DNA from: Hyphomicrobiales bacterium
Lineage (GTDB): Bacteria; Pseudomonadota; Alphaproteobacteria; Rhizobiales; Rhizobiaceae
Length of the DNA stretch: 64,000 nt
Assembly (NCBI GenBank): GCA_900468805.1
Contig: UEIF01000039.1
Span: 1-64,000 of the forward strand
Reading direction: 5' to 3'
A program made the position numbers and the translations under genes. Of this stretch, positions 7,648 to 15,247 are shown piece after piece; position 1 is the stretch's first letter; every line of letters starts with the position of its first letter. The notes below the pieces were generated by a model. That model searched no databases, was not told the DNA's origin, and saw nothing but the letters and a program-made list of their open reading frames with translations.

Positions 7648-10044
7648 TCAATCATGTGGAACTTCTGAGGATCGACCGAGACGCACCGGAAGGAGCTTGT
7701 AGGAGGGCGTTTTCGATTTCGGATCATGGTGAGCCAGCGGAAAGAGCGGGTTCGTCTCAGGATAATACGCGCCGCAACATCCCCTGGGAATATCATAGGC
7801 AACGATCCTCAACGCCGTCACAGTCCGAACGTTGTCTGTATCGATCGCAGTGGTCAGATCGACACTGTCGCCATCCTTGAAACCAAACCGAAGGATATCC
7901 TCCGGGTTCATGAATACCACCTTGCGAGTGCCTTCCACACCGCGAAATCTGTCGCTGTACCCATAAATCGTGGTGTTGAACTGGTCGTTAGATCGCAGCG
8001 TCGCCAGGTGGAGGACGTCGGTGCTCCGCGCCGTCGAAAATTCCGGAAAGAGTTTCTCCGGTGTCAGGAAGTTCGCCTTGCCGCTCTTCGTCACCCATTT
8101 GCGTTCGCGCGCCGGCAGCGGTCTCACAAATCCACCTGGCGTAAACAGGCGTTTGTTGAAATCCTTGAACGTTTCCGGGTAGGTTCGCTCGATCGCATCA
8201 CGGATCTCCGCGTAATTCCCGACCCAGCTGTCCCAGGGAACCTTGGTTTCGCCGAGGGTTGCCTTGGCCATGCCGGCGACGATTGCCGGCTCCGAAAGGA
8301 GCTCCGGGCTTGCTGGTCTCGTCTTGCCGCGCGAGCCGTGGAAATGCGCGATCGAACTCTCCATCGATACGGCCTGCGGACCGGTCGCTTGCTCGTCCAG
8401 TTCGATGCGACCGAGACACGGCAGCAGATAGGCAATCTCGCCATGGACGACATGGCTGCGATTGAGCTTGGTGGCGATCTGCACGCTAAGCCGCAGCCTA
8501 CGCCAACCTTCTTCCATAACAGTCGTGTCGGGGACTGCTCTCAGGAAGTTGCCGCCGAGACTGATGAAGGCACGTGATTGGCCGCTCATGATCGCCTCAC
8601 AGGTCTCCACCGTCGAGCGGCCCGTCCAGCGCGGCGGTTCGAAGCCGTAGAGTTCGGAGAGCTTGTCCAGCGGCGCTAAGCCCGGCTTCTCGGTGATGCC
8701 GACAGTCCGCTGTCCCTGGACGTTGGAGTGACCGCGGACGGCACAGATGTTGGCGCCCGGTTTGCCGATATTGCCGCGCAACAGTGCCAGATTGCAGACC
8801 ATATGGACGTTCTGGACGCCCATAAGCTGTTGCGTCAAACCCATGCCATAAACCAGCATCACCGCCTCGGATTTGGCGTAGGTGGCCGCTGCCTGCGTCA
8901 TCTCATCACGGCTGAGACCTGAAACCCGCTCCAGCTCCTTCCACCGATGGCCGCGTGCGGCGTTGGCGAATTCCTCGAAGCCGGTAGTGTGCTCCTTGAT
9001 GAAGTCATGGTCGAGGACATGCTTCTTGTCGGCCGCCGCAATCGAGGCCGCAAAGGCAATCATTGCTGCGTTGTCTGGATCCTTTGGTTTGCCGTCGTCA
9101 CCGGCGACACGGCTTTGATGGGAGGCTTTCAAGGCATCGTCGGCTTCGATCAGCGCCTTGCAGACGCCAAATAGTGCGGCGATATCGCCACCGTTGTTGA
9201 CCTGATAATATTCGGAGGAAATCTTCGTTTCGTTGCCGGTGAGCATCTGCGTCGGCGACTGCGGGTTGACGAACCGCTCAAGGCCGCGTTCGCGCAACAG
9301 ATTGAAGGTGACGATCTTGACGCCGCGATCGACGGCATCCTGGAGATCGTGCAGCAAGCGCGGCGACGACGTACCGACATTTTGCGCGATGTAGAAGATG
9401 CAGTCGGTATTCTGGAAGTCCGAAAGGACGGCTGTTCCAACAGCGGCCCCGATGCTTTCCGGAAGAGCGACCGATGAGCTCTCGTGACACATGTTGGAGC
9501 TGTCGGGCATGTTATTGCTGCCGTACATGCGCGCAAACAGCTGGTACATGTAACTCGTTTCGAGCGATGCCCGACCCGACGTGTAGAAATCGACCTGATG
9601 CGGGTCGAGAGCGCGTAGCTCCCGACCGATCTCTTCGAACGCTTGGGCCCAGGTGACCGGAACATATCGATCGGTGGCTGCGTCCCAGCGCATCGGATGC
9701 GTCAAACGACCTTGTTCTTCGAGGTCGTGATCGTTCCAAAGCTCCAGTTCTCGAAGAGGATGTCTATGGAAGAATGCTCGGTCGGCACGCCGCGATGTCA
9801 CCTCCCAGGCTGTGGCTTTGGCCCCATTCTCGCAAAATTCAAGAGGGTGAGTCTTGGCAGGCTTCGCCCAGGCGCAACTCACGCACATATAACCTTCCGG
9901 CTTGTTCTGCGTCGACAGCAGCTTCGGCCCACGTAGCGCCACATGCTCTTTCAGGGTGATCTCACCGACGGATTTTGCAGAACCCCATCCGCCCGCAGGT
10001 CCGCTATAGGGCTTGATTTTGGGAGAGCGTGTTTTCGACGTCAT
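7648..10044 (-). CDS. FdhF/YdeP-family molybdopterin oxidoreductase
   Basis: A 798-residue protein of the bis-MGD molybdopterin family related to formate dehydrogenase H and E. coli YdeP. N-terminal Cys54, Cys57 and Cys71 (in EFCENG) fit a partial iron-sulphur site, and Cys186 in NMCHES fits the molybdenum ligand position. There is no twin-arginine signal, so it is probably cytoplasmic. Start MTSK at 10044 was preferred over one 11 codons upstream. It leads the oxidase operon and has a stress-type promoter box at 10105-10129. YdeP relatives act in acid resistance; the substrate here is unknown. Confidence 0.85.
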   Translation of the reverse strand: MTSKTRSPKIKPYSGPAGGWGSAKSVGEITLKEHVALRGPKLLSTQNKPEGYMCVSCAWAKPAKTHPLEFCENGAKATAWEVTSRRADRAFFHRHPLRELELWNDHDLEEQGRLTHPMRWDAATDRYVPVTWAQAFEEIGRELRALDPHQVDFYTSGRASLETSYMYQLFARMYGSNNMPDSSNMCHESSSVALPESIGAAVGTAVLSDFQNTDCIFYIAQNVGTSSPRLLHDLQDAVDRGVKIVTFNLLRERGLERFVNPQSPTQMLTGNETKISSEYYQVNNGGDIAALFGVCKALIEADDALKASHQSRVAGDDGKPKDPDNAAMIAFAASIAAADKKHVLDHDFIKEHTTGFEEFANAARGHRWKELERVSGLSRDEMTQAAATYAKSEAVMLVYGMGLTQQLMGVQNVHMVCNLALLRGNIGKPGANICAVRGHSNVQGQRTVGITEKPGLAPLDKLSELYGFEPPRWTGRSTVETCEAIMSGQSRAFISLGGNFLRAVPDTTVMEEGWRRLRLSVQIATKLNRSHVVHGEIAYLLPCLGRIELDEQATGPQAVSMESSIAHFHGSRGKTRPASPELLSEPAIVAGMAKATLGETKVPWDSWVGNYAEIRDAIERTYPETFKDFNKRLFTPGGFVRPLPARERKWVTKSGKANFLTPEKLFPEFSTARSTDVLHLATLRSNDQFNTTIYGYSDRFRGVEGTRKVVFMNPEDILRFGFKDGDSVDLTTAIDTDNVRTVTALRIVAYDIPRGCCGAYYPETNPLFPLAHHDPKSKTPSYKLLPVRLGRSSEVPHD

Positions 10045-10104
10045 GGATGCCTCAAGCGATACCACGAGGCGAGCCATCTCGGTTGAGGCTCCTCGGTTAC
10101 AGTA

Positions 10105-10129
10105 AACCTTCGATGTCGCACCAAGTTCC
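10105..10129 (-). promoter_or_regulatory. Candidate EcfG promoter GGAAC-N16-GGTT for the YdeP-caa3 operon
   Basis: On the minus strand GGAAC (10129-10125) is followed after 16 bases by GGTT (10108-10105), about 60 bases before the oxidoreductase start. The same variant GGTT -10 appears at five of the boxes in this window. Confidence 0.5.
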
Positions 10130-10163
10130 GCTGCGCCGGGAAGGCGCAGCTTGCTTCATAGCT

Positions 10164-10400
10164 CTATCCTCGAAACTCGCCCTCGTTCATGTCGCGCTCG
10201 TCATAATTGATGTCCCAGTCCTTGGAGTCTTTGCCCTTGCCCGGCGTTTTCTTGTTGACCGTCGCGTCGTCGGAATGAGTGATCACGCGCGGCTTGGCGC
10301 TGCTGACGCCGTTGTTGGATCCACCAGCATGGTTGCTTTCGGACTGCCCTCTGGCGTCCTGTTCAATCTGCGCCTTGGACGGTTTGCCATTTTTTGTCAT
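10164..10400 (-). CDS. Small hydrophilic protein, unknown
   Basis: A 78-residue, highly charged protein rich in Lys, Asp, Asn and Gly, with no membrane segment and no recognised domain. It overlaps the preceding DUF2934 gene by four bases (ATGA), so the two are translationally coupled. It is the third gene of a run led by the DUF4142 gene. Confidence 0.7.
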   Translation of the reverse strand: MTKNGKPSKAQIEQDARGQSESNHAGGSNNGVSSAKPRVITHSDDATVNKKTPGKGKDSKDWDINYDERDMNEGEFRG

Positions 10401-10975
10401 GATTGAGCTCCTGAGCGTTCGGACCGGCGGTTTCTCATATCCTCCTCGGCCTGCGTCTCGCCCACCGCGCGGCGCAGTCCCTTTTCTGCCTCTCGAGCCA
10501 GACGCGTGCGACGCCGGGCGGCGGTCGGATCATCCGCAGCGCGAGAAGCATCCGTTTCAGCTGGAACCGTCTCGAGATCATTATTTCCGAGTGCCCCCCA
10601 TGACGGATCCCATTCGACGCCTTCTGTCAGCTCCACGAAGATCGGCTTGCCGCTACCTCCATTGTGGGATTGGGCCAGTTTGAAAGCAGCCTCCGGCTCC
10701 ATCTCCTCACCAGGAAATATCGAATCGTCTTGCCCGGTCTCGGCGATCTTGCGGACATATCCGCGAACTTGATCGCCGGAATGATAGAACTTGATCACCA
10801 GTGACCCGGCAGACGCCGCGCCAGCAGAGTAAGGCATGTAGTGAGCGCCTTCGCCGGTAGCGCTGGCCTCGCCGTCTGCCGCCTGATACCAGTGCGCAAG
10901 ATCCCGTCCTTCCGGCCGCCCCTCGCTTTCCCAGATCTGATAGGCGCGCAGTCTTTTTTCCTCTTCGTCGATCAT
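10397..10975 (-). CDS. DUF2934-domain protein
   Basis: A 192-residue soluble protein whose N-terminus (about residues 5-32) matches the DUF2934 pattern: AYxIWExEGRPEGRDLxHW. The middle and C-terminal parts are Ala/Glu/Arg-rich and probably flexible. Function is unknown. It lies 26 bases after the DUF4142 gene on the same strand and is coupled to the next small gene. Confidence 0.8.
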   Translation of the reverse strand: MIDEEEKRLRAYQIWESEGRPEGRDLAHWYQAADGEASATGEGAHYMPYSAGAASAGSLVIKFYHSGDQVRGYVRKIAETGQDDSIFPGEEMEPEAAFKLAQSHNGGSGKPIFVELTEGVEWDPSWGALGNNDLETVPAETDASRAADDPTAARRRTRLAREAEKGLRRAVGETQAEEDMRNRRSERSGAQS

Positions 10976-11001
10976 GACCTGCCTCCTGACTTATCACAGC
11001 A

Positions 11002-11529
11002 CTACTTGTTAAGGTCCTTTGCCATCATCAGATGGTGTTCCAGAGCCGGACGCGTAGTGGCGGCCCACGCTTTCAAATCGGCATTGTCGCCTTCCTCGCC
11101 ATACCGCTTGAACAGATCGACCGCATCTTCATGCACGGACTCCTGATCAGAGTGGTATTGCTTGTTGAAGTCGGCGCCCTGAAGGCCGTTCAGCTTGTCG
11201 AGCATGCTTTGCTGACTGGATGTCATCGCTGCCGGAAGCGGTGCTTTGACCTTGCCGCTGGTCACTAAGCCCTTGAGTTCATCCGTGGTCTTCTGGTGAT
11301 CGGTGACCATCTGCTGGGCAAAGGCTTTCGTTGCTTCGTCACCACGCTCTAGGGCAAGCTTGCTCGAGGCGATCTCGAACATATCGCTGGTGGCGGCTTC
11401 CTTGACGAAGTCTTCCGTCTTCGGAGCAACGCCCATCAGCGAATTGACGCCGGTTTTCTCGGCGGCAGATTGCGCGAAGGCCGGACCGGCAAGCACGAGG
11501 GCAAGCGAAGCGATAGCAAGGTGTTTCAT
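11002..11529 (-). CDS. Secreted DUF4142 protein
   Basis: A 175-residue protein with a clear Sec signal peptide (cleavage after AFA, near residue 19) followed by a helical DUF4142 ferritin-like bundle. The conserved stretch AFAQQMVTDHQKT lies near residues 68-80, with a later HxDQE. Family members are periplasmic and often stress-induced. A perfect EcfG-type promoter precedes it at 11559-11584. Confidence 0.85.
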   Translation of the reverse strand: MKHLAIASLALVLAGPAFAQSAAEKTGVNSLMGVAPKTEDFVKEAATSDMFEIASSKLALERGDEATKAFAQQMVTDHQKTTDELKGLVTSGKVKAPLPAAMTSSQQSMLDKLNGLQGADFNKQYHSDQESVHEDAVDLFKRYGEEGDNADLKAWAATTRPALEHHLMMAKDLNK

Positions 11530-11558
11530 AGGGATCTCCTGAATTGTCTTCGCCTAAA

Positions 11559-11584
11559 AACGGATTTGCCAGCCTGACTGTTCC
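11559..11584 (-). promoter_or_regulatory. EcfG promoter GGAAC-N17-CGTT
   Basis: On the minus strand GGAAC at 11584-11580 and CGTT at 11562-11559 with a 17-base spacer match the alphaproteobacterial EcfG/RpoE2 consensus exactly. The -10 lies 30 bases before the DUF4142 start codon. Confidence 0.75.
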
Positions 11585-11685
11585 AAGGAAAATCGACCGA
11601 GCGGAGCGCGGTGCCCGCTGCGAAGACGTCGACGCGGGAGACGCATCCGTTTAAAGATCTCCAGGAGCGCCTCCCGATCGCGGGA

Positions 11686-12615
11686 TCAGTCGACGACTTT
11701 CAGAACGACCTTGCCGCGGATATGGTTCTCCTTGAGGGCTGCCTGCGCTTTTGCGGCCTCGCGAAGCTCAAAGGTGCTCGCGATCACCACCTTGACCTTG
11801 CCTTGGTCGATCAAGTCCGCGATCTCTTGCAATTGAGCGCCGTTCGGCTGCGCGGTGTAGCGGCCGACGCGAATGTCCCGTTCAGCGGCGCGCGCCTTGT
11901 CCGGCTCCTGAAGCGTGGAGATCAGCGCGCCTCCTGGCTTGACGACATTGAAGCTTCGCTCCTGCGTCTCACCACCAATCAGATCGAACACCAAGTCTAC
12001 GGGCTCGATCAAGTTCTCGAACTTTTCGGACTTGTAGTCGATCACCTGATCGGCCCCGAGGTCGCTGACGAACTCCTTGTCGGCCGCAGATACCGTGGTT
12101 GCGACCCAGGCGCCCTTTGCCTTGGCGAACTGAATGGCGAAATGTCCGACCCCGCCGGCGCCACCGTGGATCAGAACGCGCTGGCCCTGCAGCAGACTGC
12201 CATGGTCGAAGAGACCCTGCCAGGCGGTGATGCCGGCAAGCGGCACGGCGGCCGCGCCGACCGCATCCAGTGATTTTGGCTTCGCGGCGACTTCGTCAAC
12301 TCTTGCTAGGACGAATTCCTCGTAGCCGCCATGTTCTGGCGAGAGAAACGCAAAGACCTCGTCGCCGATGAGGAAGCTTGAGACATCGTCGCCGGCGGCC
12401 GCGATTTGTCCGCTGACATCGCGCCCGAGCACATAGGGCAAATCCTTCTCGGTGACCACAGGATATTTCCCTTCGCGCATCTTGGCATCGACCGGATTGA
12501 CGCTTGCGGCAAAGACTTTGATGAGGACTTCGTTGGCAGACGGGATCGGACGGTCAATTTCCTCGATTGCCATGACCTCCGGTCCGCCGAAGCGATGAAT
12601 GCGCACAGCCTGCAT
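11686..12615 (-). CDS. NADP-dependent quinone oxidoreductase (MDR family)
   Basis: A 309-residue zinc-independent medium-chain reductase. It has the N-terminal GroES-like fold (MQAVRIHRFGGPEVM) and the nucleotide motif HGGAGGVGHFA near residue 155. Relatives reduce quinones or enones with NADPH. The open frame continues 100 codons upstream, but start MQAVR at 12615 has a good AAGGAGTTTC Shine-Dalgarno and fits family length. It is divergent from the FMN-reductase gene, each with its own EcfG-like box. Confidence 0.9.
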   Translation of the reverse strand: MQAVRIHRFGGPEVMAIEEIDRPIPSANEVLIKVFAASVNPVDAKMREGKYPVVTEKDLPYVLGRDVSGQIAAAGDDVSSFLIGDEVFAFLSPEHGGYEEFVLARVDEVAAKPKSLDAVGAAAVPLAGITAWQGLFDHGSLLQGQRVLIHGGAGGVGHFAIQFAKAKGAWVATTVSAADKEFVSDLGADQVIDYKSEKFENLIEPVDLVFDLIGGETQERSFNVVKPGGALISTLQEPDKARAAERDIRVGRYTAQPNGAQLQEIADLIDQGKVKVVIASTFELREAAKAQAALKENHIRGKVVLKVVD

Positions 12616-12660
12616 GATGAAACTCCTTTGATGTTCGGGATTTTTGTTGTTCAAAACGGG

Positions 12661-12685
12661 AACCGCACCGCAATGCGATTGTTCC
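12661..12685 (-). promoter_or_regulatory. Candidate EcfG promoter GGAAC-N16-GGTT, leftward
   Basis: Minus-strand GGAAC (12685-12681), 16 bases, GGTT (12664-12661), 46 bases before the quinone oxidoreductase start. Its mirror partner for the rightward gene starts only 19 bases away. Confidence 0.6.
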
Positions 12686-12703
12686 CTTGCAGTCGGCGCG
12701 CAG

Positions 12704-12728
12704 GGAACAACTCGGCTGATGATCGGTT
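12704..12728 (+). promoter_or_regulatory. Candidate EcfG promoter GGAAC-N16-GGTT, rightward
   Basis: GGAAC (12704-12708), 16 bases, GGTT (12725-12728), 60 bases before the FMN-reductase start. Together with the box at 12661-12685 it forms a back-to-back divergent stress promoter. Confidence 0.6.
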
Positions 12729-12787
12729 TCGCTTTGCGAGTTATTAGGCTGTTGGAACAGCCGGCCATTTTCACAGCAGGAGCAACT

Positions 12788-13405
12788 ATGTCTTTGAAAG
12801 CACTTGCCTTGAACGGCACTCTAAAATCCTCGGATTCTTCCGAACCATCCTCCACCGGCAAATTGCTCGAACTCATTGCTGACGAGCTCAAGACGCACGG
12901 GGTCGAAACCGAGACCATTCGCCTTGCCGATCATAACATCAAGCCGGGCGTGACATCGGACGAAGGCGAAGGCGACGCTTGGCCCGACATCCGCAAAAAG
13001 GTTCTGGAAGCCGATATTCTGCTGATCGGCACGCCGATTTGGCTCGGGCAGCCGGGAAGCGTTTGCAAGCGGGCTCTCGAGCGGATGGACGCGTTTCTCG
13101 AAGAGACCGACGATCAGGGCCGCATGGTGTCCTATGGCAAGGTCGCAGCAGTTGCGGTGGTCGGTAACGAGGATGGCGCCCACCACGTTTCCGCGGAAGT
13201 GTTTCAGGCCCTCAACGATGTCGGCTTCACGATTCCGGCCAATGCGGTTGCCTACTGGGTCGGCGAGGCCATGGGATCGACGAACTTTGTCGATCTCAAA
13301 AAGACCCCGGAGGCGGTTCAGACGATGATATCGATGCTGGCGCGCAATACGGTTCATCTCGCCAAGCTTCTGAAGAAATCCCAATATCCGGGCGAGGAGG
13401 GCTAG
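12788..13405 (+). CDS. Flavodoxin/NADPH-dependent FMN reductase family protein
   Basis: A 205-residue flavodoxin-fold protein. The N-terminal ALALNGTLKSSD phosphate loop and the later TPIWLGQPGSVCKRALER are typical of the NADPH-dependent FMN reductase/WrbA-like group, which shuttles two electrons to quinones or metals. The open frame begins upstream, but ATG at 12788 follows AGGAGCAACT and gives the family's normal N-terminus. The udgX gene starts seven bases after its stop. Confidence 0.85.
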   Translation: MSLKALALNGTLKSSDSSEPSSTGKLLELIADELKTHGVETETIRLADHNIKPGVTSDEGEGDAWPDIRKKVLEADILLIGTPIWLGQPGSVCKRALERMDAFLEETDDQGRMVSYGKVAAVAVVGNEDGAHHVSAEVFQALNDVGFTIPANAVAYWVGEAMGSTNFVDLKKTPEAVQTMISMLARNTVHLAKLLKKSQYPGEEG

Positions 13406-13411
13406 CAGGCA

Positions 13412-14089
13412 ATGCCGACGACCACCCGCAAGGCGCAGGTCCCGCCTGCTCTTGCAGAACCCCATCCACAGGCAACAAGTTTGAGCGCGTTGCGGCACCA
13501 AGCTGAGGCCTGTGAACGCTGTGATCTCTACCGGGATGCTACCCAAACCGTGTTCGGCGAAGGCCCGTCCGAGGCAAGGGTTGTGCTGATTGGCGAGCAA
13601 CCGGGAGATCAGGAGCACATCGCCGGCAAGCCTTTCGTCGGCCCCGCGGGTAGGCTGCTCGACGAATGTCTGCAGGAAGCCGGCGTTGATCGATCACTCT
13701 GCTACGTGACCAATGCGGTCAAGCACTTCAAATTCGAACGACGCGGCAAACGGCGCCTTCATGCCAAGCCAAACGCCGGTGAGATACAACGTTGCGCCTG
13801 GTGGCTGGGCGGCGAACTTGAGCTCCTCCGGCCTGACCTCATCGTGGCGCTCGGGGCGACAGCCCTCTACACTCTGATGGGCCGATCGGTCGGACTGACC
13901 AAGGAACGAGGACACGTTCTACCTGCAGCAAGCGGGACGCCTATCCTGGTCACGATCCATCCGTCCTATCTGCTCCGGATCCGCGATCACGATGATCGTG
14001 AGAGCGAGCGCCAGCGCTTTATCAGCGACCTCAAGAGCATTGGCGACCATCTGAATGCGTCACTGATGACGGCACGGCAAAATGCTTAA
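13412..14089 (+). CDS. udgX: UdgX-type uracil-DNA glycosylase
   Basis: A 225-residue family-4-like uracil-DNA glycosylase. It has the iron-sulphur pair Cys34-X2-Cys37, the water-activating motif GEQPGDQE at 61-68 and a late HPSYLLR motif. The inserted loop KRRLHAKP (113-120) is the UdgX signature. In characterised UdgX the His of this loop forms a covalent bond to the abasic site after uracil removal. It is probably co-transcribed with the FMN reductase from the stress promoter at 12704. Confidence 0.9.
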   Translation: MPTTTRKAQVPPALAEPHPQATSLSALRHQAEACERCDLYRDATQTVFGEGPSEARVVLIGEQPGDQEHIAGKPFVGPAGRLLDECLQEAGVDRSLCYVTNAVKHFKFERRGKRRLHAKPNAGEIQRCAWWLGGELELLRPDLIVALGATALYTLMGRSVGLTKERGHVLPAASGTPILVTIHPSYLLRIRDHDDRESERQRFISDLKSIGDHLNASLMTARQNA

Positions 14090-14313
14090 GGATCGAAACT
14101 CCCGACGGCCGGTAGTTCCGGTTGCGGTCCGAGCTGTTCCTCATCGGTCCAAAGGTTATCGGCGAGATCGCCCAGCGATTGCAGCACGAGGCGGCGGGGC
14201 CAGCCGGCAGCAACGGCTTCCTCGATGATCGACAGAAACGACGGTTCCAAAGCCTGCTGGCATTCGAGATCGTCGTCGCGCGGATTGTCATTCGGCGCTT
14301 TTATGACCGGCAT
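14086..14313 (-). CDS. Small protein of unknown function
   Basis: A 75-residue acidic protein with a central amphipathic helix (about residues 27-50, ending NLWTDEEQ). The start MPVIKAPN at 14313 has AGGGAG seven bases upstream, better than the GTG two codons earlier. Its stop overlaps the end of udgX by four bases on the other strand. No family is recognised. Confidence 0.65.
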   Translation of the reverse strand: MPVIKAPNDNPRDDDLECQQALEPSFLSIIEEAVAAGWPRRLVLQSLGDLADNLWTDEEQLGPQPELPAVGSFDP

Positions 14314-14348
14314 AGCCACTCTCCCTTCAGCATCAAACGAGAGGCTCT

Positions 14349-14645
14349 TTAGCGCTTCGGCTGCTTGCCAAAGTCCTTGCGCAACTCGTCCTTGGCGCGA
14401 TTGAGGGTCGCCAGGCGTGATCGAGACAACTGCTTACCGGCACGATTGATATAGAAGGTAAGCATCGACATCGCAGACTGGAAAGGGCTGGCCTTTCGCC
14501 GCGGGCTTTCCTCCGCGGAATGCTTGAGCGAATCCGCGATCTTCTTGGCGCTGCGCTGCTTGAACACCCCGCCTTCGAGGTCCATCGCATCGCTGTTGTC
14601 GGTCACGTCCTGCGACCATTTCTGCTTGGGTTTCTTTTTCGGCAT
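14349..14645 (-). CDS. DUF3175-domain protein
   Basis: A 98-residue basic protein matching DUF3175: KQKWSQDVTDNSDAMDLE near the N-terminus, then SAKKIADSLKHSAE and a middle SAMSMLTFYINRAGK. It is common in rhizobia and of unknown function. It forms a leftward pair with the 75-residue gene 35 bases downstream. Confidence 0.85.
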   Translation of the reverse strand: MPKKKPKQKWSQDVTDNSDAMDLEGGVFKQRSAKKIADSLKHSAEESPRRKASPFQSAMSMLTFYINRAGKQLSRSRLATLNRAKDELRKDFGKQPKR

Positions 14646-14696
14646 CGGATCCTCCGCATGTGAAGCGGCGCCCTGGGTCGGGCGCCATATCAGGGG

Positions 14697-15011
14697 TCAA
14701 TGATGGGCGTGGTGCTCATTGCGTTTGCGAGTGGCAGCGGCCTTTTTGGCCGAAGCGGAACGCTCTTCCTTGGTCCGCGATGCAGCAGCGGCACCACCCC
14801 TGCGCCCGCCTTTTTCGGAGGATGCATGGTTTTCGGCATGGCCACGGCCCGATCCGGACTTCTTGCCACCGCCGCTCTCCTTGTTGACGGTGGCCCAGGC
14901 GCGGCGCTCGGCTTCCTTTTCGGAAACGCCACGATCTTCGTAGCCTTCCTCGATATGCTCGGCCTTGCGCTTCTGCTTGTCGGTATAGGCGGACTTGTCA
15001 CCTTGGGGCAT
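14697..15011 (-). CDS. KGG-motif protein annotated elsewhere as plasmid stabilisation protein
   Basis: A 104-residue, very hydrophilic Lys/Arg/Ala/Ser-rich protein. It begins MPQGDKSAYTDKQKRKAEHI, then a GVSEKEAERRAWATVNK segment, then a disordered basic tail with a KGG motif and a His-rich end. Homologues in Rhizobiales are usually named plasmid stabilisation protein without proof of that role. Start at 15011 was chosen over the longer open frame because it has GGAGATG upstream and the family N-terminus. An EcfG-like box lies at 15052-15076. Confidence 0.8.
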   Translation of the reverse strand: MPQGDKSAYTDKQKRKAEHIEEGYEDRGVSEKEAERRAWATVNKESGGGKKSGSGRGHAENHASSEKGGRRGGAAAASRTKEERSASAKKAAATRKRNEHHAHH

Positions 15012-15051
15012 GGAACATCTCCTTGACTGACATGAGATTTGACGCAGGGAA

Positions 15052-15076
15052 AACTGCGGTTTTCGACCAAAGTTCC
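15052..15076 (-). promoter_or_regulatory. Candidate EcfG promoter GGAAC-N16-AGTT
   Basis: Minus-strand GGAAC (15076-15072), 16 bases, AGTT (15055-15052), 41 bases before the KGG-protein start. It has the same -10 variant as the box at 734-758. Confidence 0.5.
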
Positions 15077-15181
15077 GCTGACTGTGAATTGTGATCGCGT
15101 CTCTGCGACTGACGCTCAGGACGTCCGGATCGAACCGCTCCAGATCGGATTTTCGGAGCAGAAGGGATCTGCCGCCATTGC

Positions 15182-15207
15182 GGAACCAACACCCGGAAAC
15201 AAGGGTT
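15182..15207 (+). promoter_or_regulatory. Candidate EcfG promoter GGAAC-N17-GGTT
   Basis: GGAAC (15182-15186), 17 bases, GGTT (15204-15207), 41 bases before the thiamine-pyrophosphate enzyme start. It is divergent from the box at 15052-15076. Confidence 0.45.
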
Positions 15208-15247
15208 TGTTGCAGACCTATTTTGATGTGACCCAAGAGGCATCGAT

